A stretch of DNA of 64,000 nt from Scytonematopsis contorta HA4267-MV1 (GCA_019359035.1 JAHHIC010000108.1:95415-159414); one strand, 5' to 3'; positions 8,996-17,599 are shown, counted from the first letter of the stretch. Notes: a model not told the origin generated them from the letters alone. Program-made: numbers and translations.

Positions 8996-11233
8996 TTAGG
9001 TATTGGATTTTGTTATAACTACCACTCCAGGTTTAGGTGGAGCATCAGGGTCTTTGCTTGGCCAGTTAGAACCTATGGGAACTTGACGAGTTTGTAGGAA
9101 TTCTTCACCTGTAGTGGTGGTAACTATAAATTCTCTGGTTTCTACAGCTTTATTTTTTCTAACACCATGTGTTTCCCCAGGATGCTGTATAGCTAGAAAC
9201 ATTGTCTGTTCATCTGGGGTGAAACATGGACCAGTGGCTTCGCACTCCATCGGTCCAGTTGCAAAAAGAAAAGCTTTGCCTGCGTCTTGTCCACTAGTAG
9301 GTATATACCAAAGAGCGTTATTGCCAAATATACCAGATATACTTACAGGTTTATCATTATCGCTAGTGCGAGTTTTGACTGCATTATTCATTTTTGAGGT
9401 GGACATGTCTGTCACCATCCACATATTACCCTTGCTGTCTAGCAATAAATTATCTGGATTAGCAAAACCAAAACCCCCTGCGGAAGGTTCACCACCAGCT
9501 GCTAACATTTTCCAGCGAAACGTAGTAGCTGCAGGATTATTACCATTTTCTGTTAACCGCATTACCCAGCCATATTCGTAGGGGGTTTCTCCATTTGGCC
9601 CTTTAAATATTCTATTGTCAGGGCCACCTTCTTTATCGGGAGAACCGGAGGTGAAGCTGATATATAAGTCACCATTGGGAGCAATTTCCGTGTCTTCTGG
9701 ACGAGCAGTACAGGTTGCACCTACTGCATTGGCTGCATAATGTGCGTCAATTAAAATTGCACCCTGTTTTTCTTGTGCTGTTCCTGTATATAGGTCGTTC
9801 AGTTTTTTGAATTTTTTCTTATACTGAGCTACTTGCTCGTCCTTACTAATATCAAAGAAGTCTGAAGTTTTGGTTTGAGCCTGTTTTTTATCCGCTTGCT
9901 TTGATGTCGCTGCTGGACCTTTTGGTAAACGGATGAGATTTCCTGCTACTTTGCTAGGAAGTTCTGGTTGTATCGCGGTGTCTGGTTTTAGGGGTATCCA
10001 GCGACCTGTTCCGTCGGGGTTAAATTTCGCAGCGTAGAGCATTCCCTGTTGTAAAAGTTTGGAATTAGCTTTGTCTTTAGGGTTATTTACTTTTTTGCTG
10101 CTAACAAATTTGTAAATATGTCCCCCTCGACGGTCACACCCGGAATAAAATGCCAGAGGTTTTCCTGACTCGACCCGCACACCAACGGCTTCATGACGAT
10201 AACGTCCCAACCATGTATGTTTTGTGCCAAAATCTTTGGGGCTCGCTGGGTCTATTTCCACAATCCAGCCATATTTATTCGCAGCTAATCCCAACACATT
10301 ACCCTGTCCATAAAGTTCCTCGTCATCAAGGGCAAAAGGTCGTTTACCTGGGTCAAAGGATGTACCATCAGCGTACACGGGTTCCGGTAATTGGCTTTGG
10401 AAGTTTTCTTCCGCACTCAGAACTGTACCCCAAGGTGTAGTTCCACCCGCACAGTTTGCAAAGGTTCCAATAATGCGATCGCCCAGTTTATCGATGTAGC
10501 CAACCCCTTGTTTTTTCTTAAACACAGCAACAGCAGGGCCAGTTGATTTAAGATAGCGTTTGTCTTCTAAACCAGAAATACCACTAATTCTTCTATCTGC
10601 TGGGGAATTAGTCCTTTCCCATTTACCATCGCTCGTTTTTTTGATAGAAATAATACCAAGTCCCTGGTCTAACAAGGCTTCTTTGCAAATCTCGCGGATT
10701 TTTGCTTTCACTGGGTCATTATCTTTTAAAGCAAATGCATTAATTTCTTTTTTCCCTGATGATTGACCTTTAAGTACAGCTTTTACCTCGTCAAATGGCA
10801 AGGACTTACCAATCACTTGCTCGTAGGTCTGCATCCAAGGGACAGCGCTAATATACTCAAAATTAACTGATAGATATCCTTCGTTTTCGTTTATAGGGAT
10901 AAAAGATAAGTAATCATTGTTATAACCGAAGCGGGAATTACCTACTTTATCACCCCAAGTTGCAATCACTTGATATTGAAAGCCAGATGGTAGTACCAAA
11001 TCATCAACTACCTCAAAATTGTTGTAGTGCTGTTTCTGCTGTTCGGGCTTAAATCCATCGGTTTGTAGTGGGATGGAACCTTTTATGGGATTAAAAGAAA
11101 ACGATGCATTGACTAATTGTGCTGTAGGTTGAGGCGTTTTTGTAACTTTGTCACAGCCAGCAAGAGACCCAAGCGCTAATGCACCAGCGCTTCCCCCCAT
11201 TAACAGCAAAAATTCTCGGCGTTTGATACTCAT
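8996..11233 (-). CDS. phoX: PhoX-type alkaline phosphatase (DUF839), Tat-exported
   Basis: 745 residues. The N-terminus carries a twin-arginine signal (KRREFLLLMGG) followed by a hydrophobic stretch and LGSLAGC, which could be a lipobox. The body has the PhoX/DUF839 signatures: an early LPSGFQYQVIATWGD, AGGTTPWGTVLSAEENFQ, GRYRHEAVGV, a CTARPEDTEIAPNGDLYIS block and FANPDNLLLDSKGNMW. PhoX enzymes are periplasmic or secreted Ca/Fe-dependent phosphomonoesterases used to obtain phosphate from organic esters. Many cyanobacterial DUF839 proteins are only predicted phosphatases, so substrate activity is inferred. It is transcribed in the same direction as the HstK-type kinase, 236 bp upstream of it. 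Confidence 0.8.
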   Translation of the reverse strand: MSIKRREFLLLMGGSAGALALGSLAGCDKVTKTPQPTAQLVNASFSFNPIKGSIPLQTDGFKPEQQKQHYNNFEVVDDLVLPSGFQYQVIATWGDKVGNSRFGYNNDYLSFIPINENEGYLSVNFEYISAVPWMQTYEQVIGKSLPFDEVKAVLKGQSSGKKEINAFALKDNDPVKAKIREICKEALLDQGLGIISIKKTSDGKWERTNSPADRRISGISGLEDKRYLKSTGPAVAVFKKKQGVGYIDKLGDRIIGTFANCAGGTTPWGTVLSAEENFQSQLPEPVYADGTSFDPGKRPFALDDEELYGQGNVLGLAANKYGWIVEIDPASPKDFGTKHTWLGRYRHEAVGVRVESGKPLAFYSGCDRRGGHIYKFVSSKKVNNPKDKANSKLLQQGMLYAAKFNPDGTGRWIPLKPDTAIQPELPSKVAGNLIRLPKGPAATSKQADKKQAQTKTSDFFDISKDEQVAQYKKKFKKLNDLYTGTAQEKQGAILIDAHYAANAVGATCTARPEDTEIAPNGDLYISFTSGSPDKEGGPDNRIFKGPNGETPYEYGWVMRLTENGNNPAATTFRWKMLAAGGEPSAGGFGFANPDNLLLDSKGNMWMVTDMSTSKMNNAVKTRTSDNDKPVSISGIFGNNALWYIPTSGQDAGKAFLFATGPMECEATGPCFTPDEQTMFLAIQHPGETHGVRKNKAVETREFIVTTTTGEEFLQTRQVPIGSNWPSKDPDAPPKPGVVVITKSNT

Positions 11234-11575
11234 CAGCTTCTATAAATTACACTCAAACCAGAAATTCGCTAGATAGTCCATGTTTTAGTTTTCTGGGAAT
11301 AAATCTAACTGTTTAAGTTTAAGGCTTGGTTAGCTTTTAGTAAAATATTTTTCTTAATCGCGTTATCTCGTTGAAGCGAAGATATTCAGAATCCTTATTT
11401 TGCATTATCTCCCTTAAAAGAATGTAGAGACGTTACATGTAACGTCTTTTCACGTAACGTCTTTTCACGTAACGCATAATTAATTTCCGGAGAACTCTAT
11501 TACATAGCCGATACGCTATTAATTTCTGGGTTTTGGTGCGAAAGTTAGAAATTATGATAGCTAAAAGGGCTGATT
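11234..11575. other. Divergent intergenic region between phosphatase and cyanophycinase genes
   Basis: 342 bp holding the two divergent promoters. It includes a 28-bp-family palindrome at 11424 whose right side is extended: AACGTCTTTTCACGT occurs twice in tandem (11439-11468) and then begins again. GTTTAAGTTTAAGG near 11311 resembles TTAA-type direct repeats, but I cannot assign it to PhoB/SphR. No gene is seen. Confidence 0.45.
11424..11474. repeat. 28-bp palindrome family, copy with expanded right arm
   Basis: The left half GTAGAGACGTTACATGTAAC matches the perfect copy at 54275. The right arm then runs AACGTCTTTTCACGT twice in tandem (15-bp unit) and ends as AACG, in place of the normal GTCTCTAC end. 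This is one of three copies in the window with one arm amplified. Confidence 0.65.
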
Positions 11576-12610
11576 GTGAAAGAATTTGCAGTAAACCATT
11601 CAGCAAACCCCCAAAATGCTAAAGTCAAACTTCGACGAATAGGGGGAGCGCTATTATTGATAATCTTGAGCCTGCTTAGCACCGGAGCAGAAGCAAGGGA
11701 AAAACGCTACATCAAAGGCAACCCCGCTGATATTAATCCACCTTTAGCGGGACCAGCTTATGACTTAGGTGGTGGTGGTCTAGATGTTGATGAAGCGATT
11801 CAATGGACAATAAACCAAGCTCGTGGATGTACTAACTGTTCTTCTAAAGTTGATGTTGTGGTGATTCGTGCATCTGGTGAAGACGCATATAATCAACCGA
11901 TATACGACATGAACGGTGTAGACTCAGTTGAGACCATCATAATTAACAGCAGACAAGAAGCTAACAACTCCGATATAGTCGCTAGAGTTAAGAAAGCAGA
12001 AGTTCTTTTCTTTGCAGGTGGAGACCAATGTAAATACATAGATTATTTTAAAAATACCCAACTAGAAACCGCAATTAAGTCAGTCGTAGCTAGGGGTGGT
12101 GCTATTGGTGGTACAAGTGCGGGAGCGATGATTCAAAGTAGTTATGTTTACAATGCTTGTGGTCGTGCTGTAGAAAGCCGGGATGCTTTAGAAGACCCTT
12201 ATCGAGATATTGAATTTACCTACAACTTTTTACCTTGGGCTAACCTGAAAGGAACTGTTATTGACACCCACTTTGACAAACGGGATAGAATGGGTCGTCT
12301 AATGACTTTTATCGCTCGTCAAATCCAAGACGGAAAATCAAGAAGTGTACTTGGTATTGGTCTGAGTGAAGAAACCTCGGTTGTCGTTAATAGATACGGA
12401 CAAGCGAAAGTCATGGGAAGAGGTCCAGCGTACTTTGTACTTGGGGATAGAAAACCAGAAGTTTGCGAACAAGGTAGACCCTTAACTTTTTCTAATATTA
12501 GAATTTGGAGAATTAGAAGTGGTGGGACATTTAATCTAAAAAATAGACCAAAAGCAGGAAGTTACATCCGTAATGTCAACCGAGGAAGAATAGATTCCAA
12601 TCCTTATTAG
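11576..12610 (+). CDS. Exported cyanophycinase-like peptidase (S51 family)
   Basis: 344 residues. Residues ~20-41 form a signal peptide (hydrophobic core GGALLLIILSLLS, then AEA|R cleavage). The mature part has the S51 dipeptidase/cyanophycinase features: VVVIRASGEDAY, FFAGGDQCKY, the nucleophile elbow IGGTSAGAM with Ser 181, and a later VIDTHFDKRDRMGRL block. Cyanophycinase (CphB) cuts the storage polymer multi-L-arginyl-poly-Asp to beta-Asp-Arg, but CphB is cytoplasmic. An exported relative would act outside the plasma membrane, like the CphE enzymes of heterotrophs. It starts at GTG (11576); no nearby in-frame ATG was found upstream. The real substrate is uncertain. Confidence 0.75.
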   Translation: MKEFAVNHSANPQNAKVKLRRIGGALLLIILSLLSTGAEAREKRYIKGNPADINPPLAGPAYDLGGGGLDVDEAIQWTINQARGCTNCSSKVDVVVIRASGEDAYNQPIYDMNGVDSVETIIINSRQEANNSDIVARVKKAEVLFFAGGDQCKYIDYFKNTQLETAIKSVVARGGAIGGTSAGAMIQSSYVYNACGRAVESRDALEDPYRDIEFTYNFLPWANLKGTVIDTHFDKRDRMGRLMTFIARQIQDGKSRSVLGIGLSEETSVVVNRYGQAKVMGRGPAYFVLGDRKPEVCEQGRPLTFSNIRIWRIRSGGTFNLKNRPKAGSYIRNVNRGRIDSNPY

Positions 12611-12691
12611 TTCTCTATTAGTTCTCTCTACTCTGGGCATCTATTTTATCCTTATAATAAAATTGGGTGAAACTAACTAGCTTAGTTAAAT

Positions 12692-13375
12692 ATGCGTGTC
12701 TTAGTAGTGGAAGATGAAGTTGGTATCGCACAGTTTATTAGCCAGGGATTAAGCGAAGCAGGTTATGCAGTAGATATGACTAATGATGGTCAATCTGGGC
12801 TAGACTATGCCTTAGCAGCAGAGTATGACATCATCGTTTTGGACATTATGCTACCGCAAATGGATGGTCTACAACTACTGCGGAAAATGCGCTCCCAAGG
12901 TATTAAGACTCCTGTGCTGCTTCTAACAGCTCGTGATGGGATTGAAGACAGAGTAAAAGGCTTAGATGCGGGTGCTGATGACTACTTATCTAAACCCTTT
13001 GCTTTTCCGGAACTGTTAGCTCGCTTGCGTGCTTTACTGCGTCGTCCTAATTTACAACAAGATACAATATTAAAAGTTGGCGACCTAGAAATGGATGTTG
13101 CGACCAGAGAAGTGCGTCGTGCGGGTAAAACGATTACTCTTAGCCCCCGTGAATTTACTTTGCTAGAGTATTTTATGCGTCACCCTCGCCAAGTTCTGAC
13201 CCGCACGCAGATAATAGAACACACTTGGAATTTTGACTTTTATGAGAATTCCAACGTGATTGATGTTTATGTTGGTTACTTGCGACGTAAAATAGACCAA
13301 GGTTTCGATAAACCGCTTCTAAAAACGGTGCGCGGTGTTGGATATCGTCTGAGCGCGGATATTACTGATGATTAG
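12692..13375 (+). CDS. OmpR/PhoB-type response regulator (RppA-like)
   Basis: 227 residues: an N-terminal receiver (acidic pocket E7/D8, phospho-acceptor Asp 51 in VLDIMLP, Lys in YLSKPF) and a C-terminal winged-helix DNA-binding domain (ILKVGDLEMDVATREVRR to TVRGVGYRL). Phosphorylation by the partner kinase should promote dimer binding to direct repeats. Its last 8 bases overlap the start of the kinase gene, the usual sign of a translationally coupled pair. The three CTCTCATNNTTTTCTTA sites in front of the following small genes are candidate targets (inference). The sequence resembles the RppA/NrsR class, but ligand specificity cannot be read. Confidence 0.95.
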   Translation: MRVLVVEDEVGIAQFISQGLSEAGYAVDMTNDGQSGLDYALAAEYDIIVLDIMLPQMDGLQLLRKMRSQGIKTPVLLLTARDGIEDRVKGLDAGADDYLSKPFAFPELLARLRALLRRPNLQQDTILKVGDLEMDVATREVRRAGKTITLSPREFTLLEYFMRHPRQVLTRTQIIEHTWNFDFYENSNVIDVYVGYLRRKIDQGFDKPLLKTVRGVGYRLSADITDD

Positions 13376-14804
13376 TATAAAGTTCTTAGCAAAGTGGTTG
13401 GGTCGCATTCCTATAAGAACACAATTAACTATTTGGTATGTTCTGTTATTAGGGCTAACATTAGGTGGATTCAGTGGCTATTTGTATTTGCGATTAGAAC
13501 GCAAAATTATCATCAAAGCGGATACAGCTCTGCAAATAGCTGGCTCTCAATTTTTAACGTATTTAAATAATAAAGATAACGTCCTCGTCTTTAGGGAAAA
13601 AGCAAGACTGCAAAATACAGCAGAGCGTTTGGTGGAAGCAGGATTTGCCATTCGTCTAATTACCCCTGAAGGAAAAGTGGTGGATGGTTTTGGTAGGTTT
13701 CAGGAAGTACCGAGATGGATACCAAGTGCTAGTGGATACAGTAGAATAGTTAGAAACAAGGCTGACTGGCGACTAATTAGTCAACCCATAATTCGTCAAG
13801 GAAAGATTATTGGGTGGTTGCAGATAGCGCAGTCTCTTGAGGCATTAAAGGAAATATACCAAGAATTACCTACAGAAATATTATTTAATTTACCAATTAT
13901 ATTAATTATCGCTGGATTAGGTGGATTGTTTCTTTCATCTAAAGCATTGCGACCTATTAGACAAATCACTCAAACAGCCCAAAACATTAGTGCAACAGAC
14001 CTTGCCCAACGTTTAAACTATAAAGGAGCAGAGGATGAAGTGGGAGAATTAGCTACCACCTTTGACCAAATGCTAGACCGTTTGCAAGCTGGCTTTGAAC
14101 GGGAACAAAGGTTTACGGCTGATGCTGCTCATGAATTACGCACACCTTTAACTGTAATTAAAGGACGTATTGATGTCACTCGCAGTCGTTCTCGCAGTGC
14201 TGCCGAATACGAACAAACTTTGCAAGCTTTAGAGCAGGAGGTAGATAGACTAATTCGTCTCAGTAATGGTTTATTACTGCTAGCAAGGATTGACCGGGGA
14301 CAATTAAATTTTGAGCCATTAGCTGTAGACTTAAGTGACCTGCTGTTCGTAATAGTAGAGCAAGTACGACCTTTGGCTGAGACTCAAGAAATAAAGCTGT
14401 TAAATAATTTACCTACCGATTTATGGGTAAAGGGAGACCCCGACCAGTTAATTAGTTTGTTTTTGAATTTGGTTGATAATGCAGTTAAGTATACTCCTAA
14501 AAATGGAGTTGTTTGGCTAGATTCCAATTACCAAGAAAACGACCAAGAAAACTCCACTAAAGAAGTATTACATGTAACAGTTAGTAATACAGGACTAGGT
14601 ATCGCTCCCGAACATTTACCTCATTTGTTTGAGCGCTTCTATCGTACTGGTTGTCAAGCTTCCCAGGGTAAAGTTGGAACTGGACTAGGATTAGCAATAG
14701 CTCACGAAATTGCTCGTTTGCATAGTGGTAATATTACTGTGAAGAGCATCCAAAACAAAGAAACAACTTTTACAGTCACTTTACCATTAGCTGAAAATAA
14801 ATAA
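13368..14804 (+). CDS. Membrane sensor histidine kinase, partner of the upstream regulator
   Basis: 478 residues. A first transmembrane helix (~18-38), a ~125-residue extracytoplasmic sensor part, a second helix (~165-187), a HAMP linker (KALRPIRQITQTAQNI), HisKA with phospho-acceptor His 255 in AAHELRTPLTVIKG, and HATPase_c with N-box (LNLVDNAVKYTP) and GTGLGLAIAHEI. The sensor part has no recognised domain; it is basic and has no His or Cys cluster that would suggest metal binding. The gene overlaps the regulator gene by 8 bp (ATGATTAG), so the two are made together. Confidence 0.95.
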   Translation: MISIKFLAKWLGRIPIRTQLTIWYVLLLGLTLGGFSGYLYLRLERKIIIKADTALQIAGSQFLTYLNNKDNVLVFREKARLQNTAERLVEAGFAIRLITPEGKVVDGFGRFQEVPRWIPSASGYSRIVRNKADWRLISQPIIRQGKIIGWLQIAQSLEALKEIYQELPTEILFNLPIILIIAGLGGLFLSSKALRPIRQITQTAQNISATDLAQRLNYKGAEDEVGELATTFDQMLDRLQAGFEREQRFTADAAHELRTPLTVIKGRIDVTRSRSRSAAEYEQTLQALEQEVDRLIRLSNGLLLLARIDRGQLNFEPLAVDLSDLLFVIVEQVRPLAETQEIKLLNNLPTDLWVKGDPDQLISLFLNLVDNAVKYTPKNGVVWLDSNYQENDQENSTKEVLHVTVSNTGLGIAPEHLPHLFERFYRTGCQASQGKVGTGLGLAIAHEIARLHSGNITVKSIQNKETTFTVTLPLAENK

Positions 14805-14816
14805 TAAATTATTCCG

Positions 14817-14833
14817 CTCTCATGGTTTTCTTA
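14817..14833 (+). promoter_or_regulatory. Shared 17-bp motif, copy 1 (before the small membrane gene)
   Basis: CTCTCATGGTTTTCTTA ends 49 bp before the ATG at 14883 and is followed by ATCTCAT, giving a second TCTCAT 17 bp after the first. The same core with two variable bases occurs at 15084 and 17181. Proposed operator for the adjacent OmpR-type regulator. Confidence 0.55.
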
Positions 14834-14882
14834 ATCTCATTTTATAAATTGAAATTACATAGAGTTGAAATAGGACAACATT

Positions 14883-15074
14883 ATGAGATTAAGCGAAGCT
14901 AGACCTGATACTAATTTACTGCAAAGACCATCTGAAAACACGGTATGTGAAGCTCAAGTTAGCCCATACACTGTTGATTGTTATCCATATGCAGTAAAAG
15001 GACTTTTGTGGGGTATTGTTTTCTCTGTAGTTTTATGGGTAATTTTGATTGGTCTATTTATGCTGGTGTTTTAA
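14883..15074 (+). CDS. Small single-span membrane protein
   Basis: 63 residues: a polar N-terminal half with two cysteines (CEAQVSPYTVDC) and a C-terminal transmembrane helix (GLLWGIVFSVVLWVILIGLFMLVF region). It begins 78 bp after the histidine kinase stop, on the same strand, with the shared motif 50 bp upstream. I do not recognise a family. Its place between the two-component genes and a PepSY gene suggests a small accessory or feedback protein of the system, which is inference. There is only a weak AGGA at 9-12 nt before the ATG. Confidence 0.6.
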   Translation: MRLSEARPDTNLLQRPSENTVCEAQVSPYTVDCYPYAVKGLLWGIVFSVVLWVILIGLFMLVF

Positions 15075-15083
15075 TAACTGCTC

Positions 15084-15100
15084 CTCTCATCATTTTCTTA
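15084..15100 (+). promoter_or_regulatory. Shared 17-bp motif, copy 2 (before the first PepSY gene)
   Basis: CTCTCATCATTTTCTTA, 63 bp before the GTG start at 15164. It is followed by ATCTAAATCTTTAAGAT, a further TCTTAA-like repeat. It differs from copy 1 only at the two variable positions and shares four more bases (ATCT) downstream. Confidence 0.55.
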
Positions 15101-15163
15101 ATCTAAATCTTTAAGATTAGGTATGAGTCACAAAATCAGATTTTCAAAATGTGAGGTTAAGTT

Positions 15164-15493
15164 GTGGGAATCAAACAATCAATATTAGCTCTTATTGGAG
15201 TATTTGTTTTAATCCTTGGGGGGAATTGGTGGTTCAGAACTAAAGCCGCAAATGCTTTTATGAATAATAATACACCCCCTAAAGTTTCTATGATTGAAGC
15301 GGTAGAGAAAGTTCTGGATGCTAATCCTGGGACTGTCGCAGTGGATGTGAATTTAGAGCATGAAAATCAGCAATTGGCTTGGGAAGTTGTGCTCAATAAT
15401 AATTTGGAAGTTTATATTGATGTAAACACCAAAGAAATTATTAAAACTGAACAAGGCTGGAATATAGCAAAAGTACATTTGATAGACAACTGA
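15164..15493 (+). CDS. Exported PepSY-domain protein (paralogue 1)
   Basis: 109 residues. A signal peptide or anchor (IKQSILALIGVFVLILGGNWW) precedes one PepSY domain: VSMIEAVEKVLDANPGTVAVDVNLE, then LAWEVVLNNNLEVYIDVNTKEII. PepSY domains are small extracytoplasmic modules often found near proteases, peptidases or sensors and thought to be inhibitory or sensory. The GTG start is supported by GAGG about 8 nt upstream. It is a clear paralogue of the protein at 17264 (same NPG, LAWEV, NNLEVY and IIKTE blocks). Confidence 0.85.
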   Translation: MGIKQSILALIGVFVLILGGNWWFRTKAANAFMNNNTPPKVSMIEAVEKVLDANPGTVAVDVNLEHENQQLAWEVVLNNNLEVYIDVNTKEIIKTEQGWNIAKVHLIDN

Positions 15494-15539
15494 TATGCTA
15501 AATTCACTCAAATTACTTTAATGAACTTTAAATAGTTAT

Positions 15540-15648
15540 TTGTTGACTGTTGACTGTTGACTGTTGACTGTTGACTGTTGACTGTTAACTGTTGACTGTT
15601 GACTGTTGACTGTTAACTGTTGACTGTTAGCTGTTGACTGTTGACTGT
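15540..15648. repeat. Heptamer tandem array (TTGACTG)n
   Basis: About 15 heptamers in a row, mostly TTGACTG with TTAACTG and TTAGCTG variants. This is the kind of short tandem repeat (STRR) described in heterocystous cyanobacteria. Related arrays occur at 42268, 49680, 49764, 52236 and 57654. Confidence 0.9.
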
Positions 15649-16141
15649 AAATTTCTAACATTAAGTATTAATAACTTATATTAATTGTAAACAAAAAATT
15701 ATCAATTAAAAAAATTATAGTTTTATATTATTTCGTTGTAGGAATATAAGAAAATATCAGATTCGTTTATCGATTCATTTTTCGAGATGTAATTCCTAAC
15801 GTCAAAGATGAAAATTACGTTAAGAATGTAAATTATATTACAATTTAATCAACATTTATCCAGCAAGTTAGTTAAGCTGTACATGCAAAAGAAAGTTAGA
15901 AATCAAAAGATGTTTTTATTTATTAGTATAATTTAATTACTATCTAAATGGTGCATTTTAAATTAACCAACATCTTCTTTGATTATCATCTTGGCCGCTT
16001 CAATATAAACAGAGTTATAATTTCCAGATTTAAACGTAGAGTCTGGTAGTTATTACTATATTGCTATGTGAATTTATCAGGTAATGCAGCTACAGCAAGG
16101 CATTAATTTGATTTGAAAATTTAGCTAATTTAGGTAAAAAC
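15649..16141. other. Very AT-rich intergenic region, no gene seen
   Basis: About 490 bp before the glycosyltransferase gene, with many stop codons in all frames and no recognised RNA or repeat. Together with the low GC of the next gene it may mark the edge of inserted DNA. Confidence 0.4.
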
Positions 16142-16966
16142 ATGGTAATAAGTGTTATAACCCCTGTATTTAATGGGGAAAAGTTTATTGAATCTTGTAT
16201 TCAAAATGTTATCGAGCAGAATAATTCACTGGTTGAACATATAATTATAGACGCTGTATCAACTGATAAAACAGTAGAAATCATTAGACATTATGCTGAT
16301 AAATACCCACATATTAAATGGGTTTCTGAAAAGGATGAAGGTCAGTCAGATGCAATGAATAAAGGAATAAAAATGGCTAGGGGTGAAATAATAGGAGTAT
16401 TAAATGTCGATGACTTTTATGAATCAGATGTTTTAAATCGCGTACAAGATATTTTAGAACAACAGCCAAATCCAACCTTTTTGGTTGGTAATTGTAACTT
16501 ATGGAATGACGATGAAGAAATTTTCCATATAAATAAACCAAAAGACCTCAGACTGCTTGCTTTATTATCAGGTAGAAGTTGTTTACCTTTTAATCCTTCT
16601 GCTTATTTTTATCATAAATCGCTGCATGAAAAGATAGGTTTATACAAAGTTGATGAACATTATGGAATGGATACAGATTTTATAATCAAAGCTGTTAAAT
16701 CTGCAAATATAACATATATGGATGAGATATGGGGGAACTATCGGTATATTGCAGGAACAAAAACTTTTGAATCTGTGCAAAGTGGGCATCATTATCAAAT
16801 TGTGAACAATATTTTTCAAGAACATAAGCAAAGTCTTTCTTCATGGCAAATTTTGCAAATTCATTTTTTAATTTTTAGAAATAGAGTAGAATTTTATCTA
16901 AAACATCATTCGCTTTTTTTGCCAATGCTGAAAACTAAAATAAAATTTTTAATGGGACATAAATAA
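16142..16966 (+). CDS. Family 2 glycosyltransferase
   Basis: 274 residues with a GT-A fold: VISVITPVFNGEKFIESCIQ at the N-terminus, IIDAVSTDKTVEII (usually DGxSTD), the EKDEGQSDAMNKGI block, and a NVDDFY metal-binding motif in place of DxD near residue 91. Such enzymes transfer sugars from nucleotide sugars to glycans or lipids; the acceptor is unknown. No transmembrane domain is evident. It splits the two PepSY genes, is notably AT-rich, and has no functional link to its neighbours that I can see, so it may be a later arrival. Confidence 0.85.
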   Translation: MVISVITPVFNGEKFIESCIQNVIEQNNSLVEHIIIDAVSTDKTVEIIRHYADKYPHIKWVSEKDEGQSDAMNKGIKMARGEIIGVLNVDDFYESDVLNRVQDILEQQPNPTFLVGNCNLWNDDEEIFHINKPKDLRLLALLSGRSCLPFNPSAYFYHKSLHEKIGLYKVDEHYGMDTDFIIKAVKSANITYMDEIWGNYRYIAGTKTFESVQSGHHYQIVNNIFQEHKQSLSSWQILQIHFLIFRNRVEFYLKHHSLFLPMLKTKIKFLMGHK

Positions 16967-17068
16967 TTATTTTATTGTGTAGCTTTTAATTTCAAGAGTT
17001 TTCTGGAATACGAAACATAAGTTAAAAATCTCACACACCAACCAATCCTATTTTCTAAACCGACGAAG

Positions 17069-17107
17069 ATGCTGTGGCTAACTACTAGTGAATGTCACAG
17101 CATTTTT
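17069..17107 (+). terminator. Probable terminator after the glycosyltransferase
   Basis: ATGCTGTG (17069-17076) pairs with CACAGCAT (17096-17103), and TTTT follows at once. The loop is 19 nt, so stability is moderate. Confidence 0.5.
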
Positions 17108-17180
17108 GCGCTGTTTAATACCTACTAGAGACTAAATATGTCAAGTCCTTACATATTCTGGAACTTAAGCAATCTCATTT

Positions 17181-17197
17181 CTCTCATCGTTTTCTTA
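17181..17197 (+). promoter_or_regulatory. Shared 17-bp motif, copy 3 (before the second PepSY gene)
   Basis: CTCTCATCGTTTTCTTA, 66 bp before the ATG at 17264, preceded by another TCTCAT at 17173. The core is identical to copies 1 and 2 apart from the two variable bases, although the surrounding DNA is not otherwise alike. Confidence 0.55.
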
Positions 17198-17263
17198 GAA
17201 ATGCTCCCTAATATAGGGATATAAGCGAATCACAGCAAACGTAATGCGAATGGAGGTGTAATT

Positions 17264-17599
17264 ATGAAAGTGAGCAAAAATGTCGTTAGAACCTTTGGGC
17301 TAGTAACTCTAGTTATTGCAGGGGGTTGGCTGTTTAATAGCAGGTCTGCTCAAGCTTCGTCTAATAGTAAAGTCCCTGCTGTAACAATGTCTCAAGCGAT
17401 TGAAACTGTTCTCACAGCTAACCCAGGTAGAGATGTAATAGGTGTGAGTGTAGAGCGCGAAAATGACAAGTTGGCATGGGAAGTTGAACTTGACAATAAT
17501 TTAGAGGTTTATGTAGATGCTAACAATGGCAAAATTATCAAAACGGAGGGAACCCAGGTCAGTTGGAATTTGGAAGACCTGAAATATTTTATAGACTAA
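17264..17599 (+). CDS. Exported PepSY-domain protein (paralogue 2)
   Basis: 111 residues: a signal peptide (VVRTFGLVTLVIAGGWLF, probable cleavage after AQA) and one PepSY domain with VTMSQAIETVLTANPGRDVIGVS and LAWEVELDNNLEVYVDANNG. A strong GGAGG lies 8 nt before the ATG. It is homologous over its full length to the protein at 15164 and shares the upstream 17-bp motif, so it is probably controlled by the same regulator. It begins a rightward run with the acyltransferase and HtrA genes. Confidence 0.85.
   Translation: MKVSKNVVRTFGLVTLVIAGGWLFNSRSAQASSNSKVPAVTMSQAIETVLTANPGRDVIGVSVERENDKLAWEVELDNNLEVYVDANNGKIIKTEGTQVSWNLEDLKYFID

Noticed and set aside
11305..11332. Possible Pho box (TTTAAGTTTAAGG) between phosphatase and cyanophycinase genes
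   Set aside because: Only one weak direct repeat in AT-rich DNA; spacing does not clearly match the three-part cyanobacterial Pho box.
15540..15648. Possible CRISPR array
   Set aside because: Units are 7 bp with no spacers. All repeat arrays in the window are contiguous tandem repeats, and no cas genes are present.
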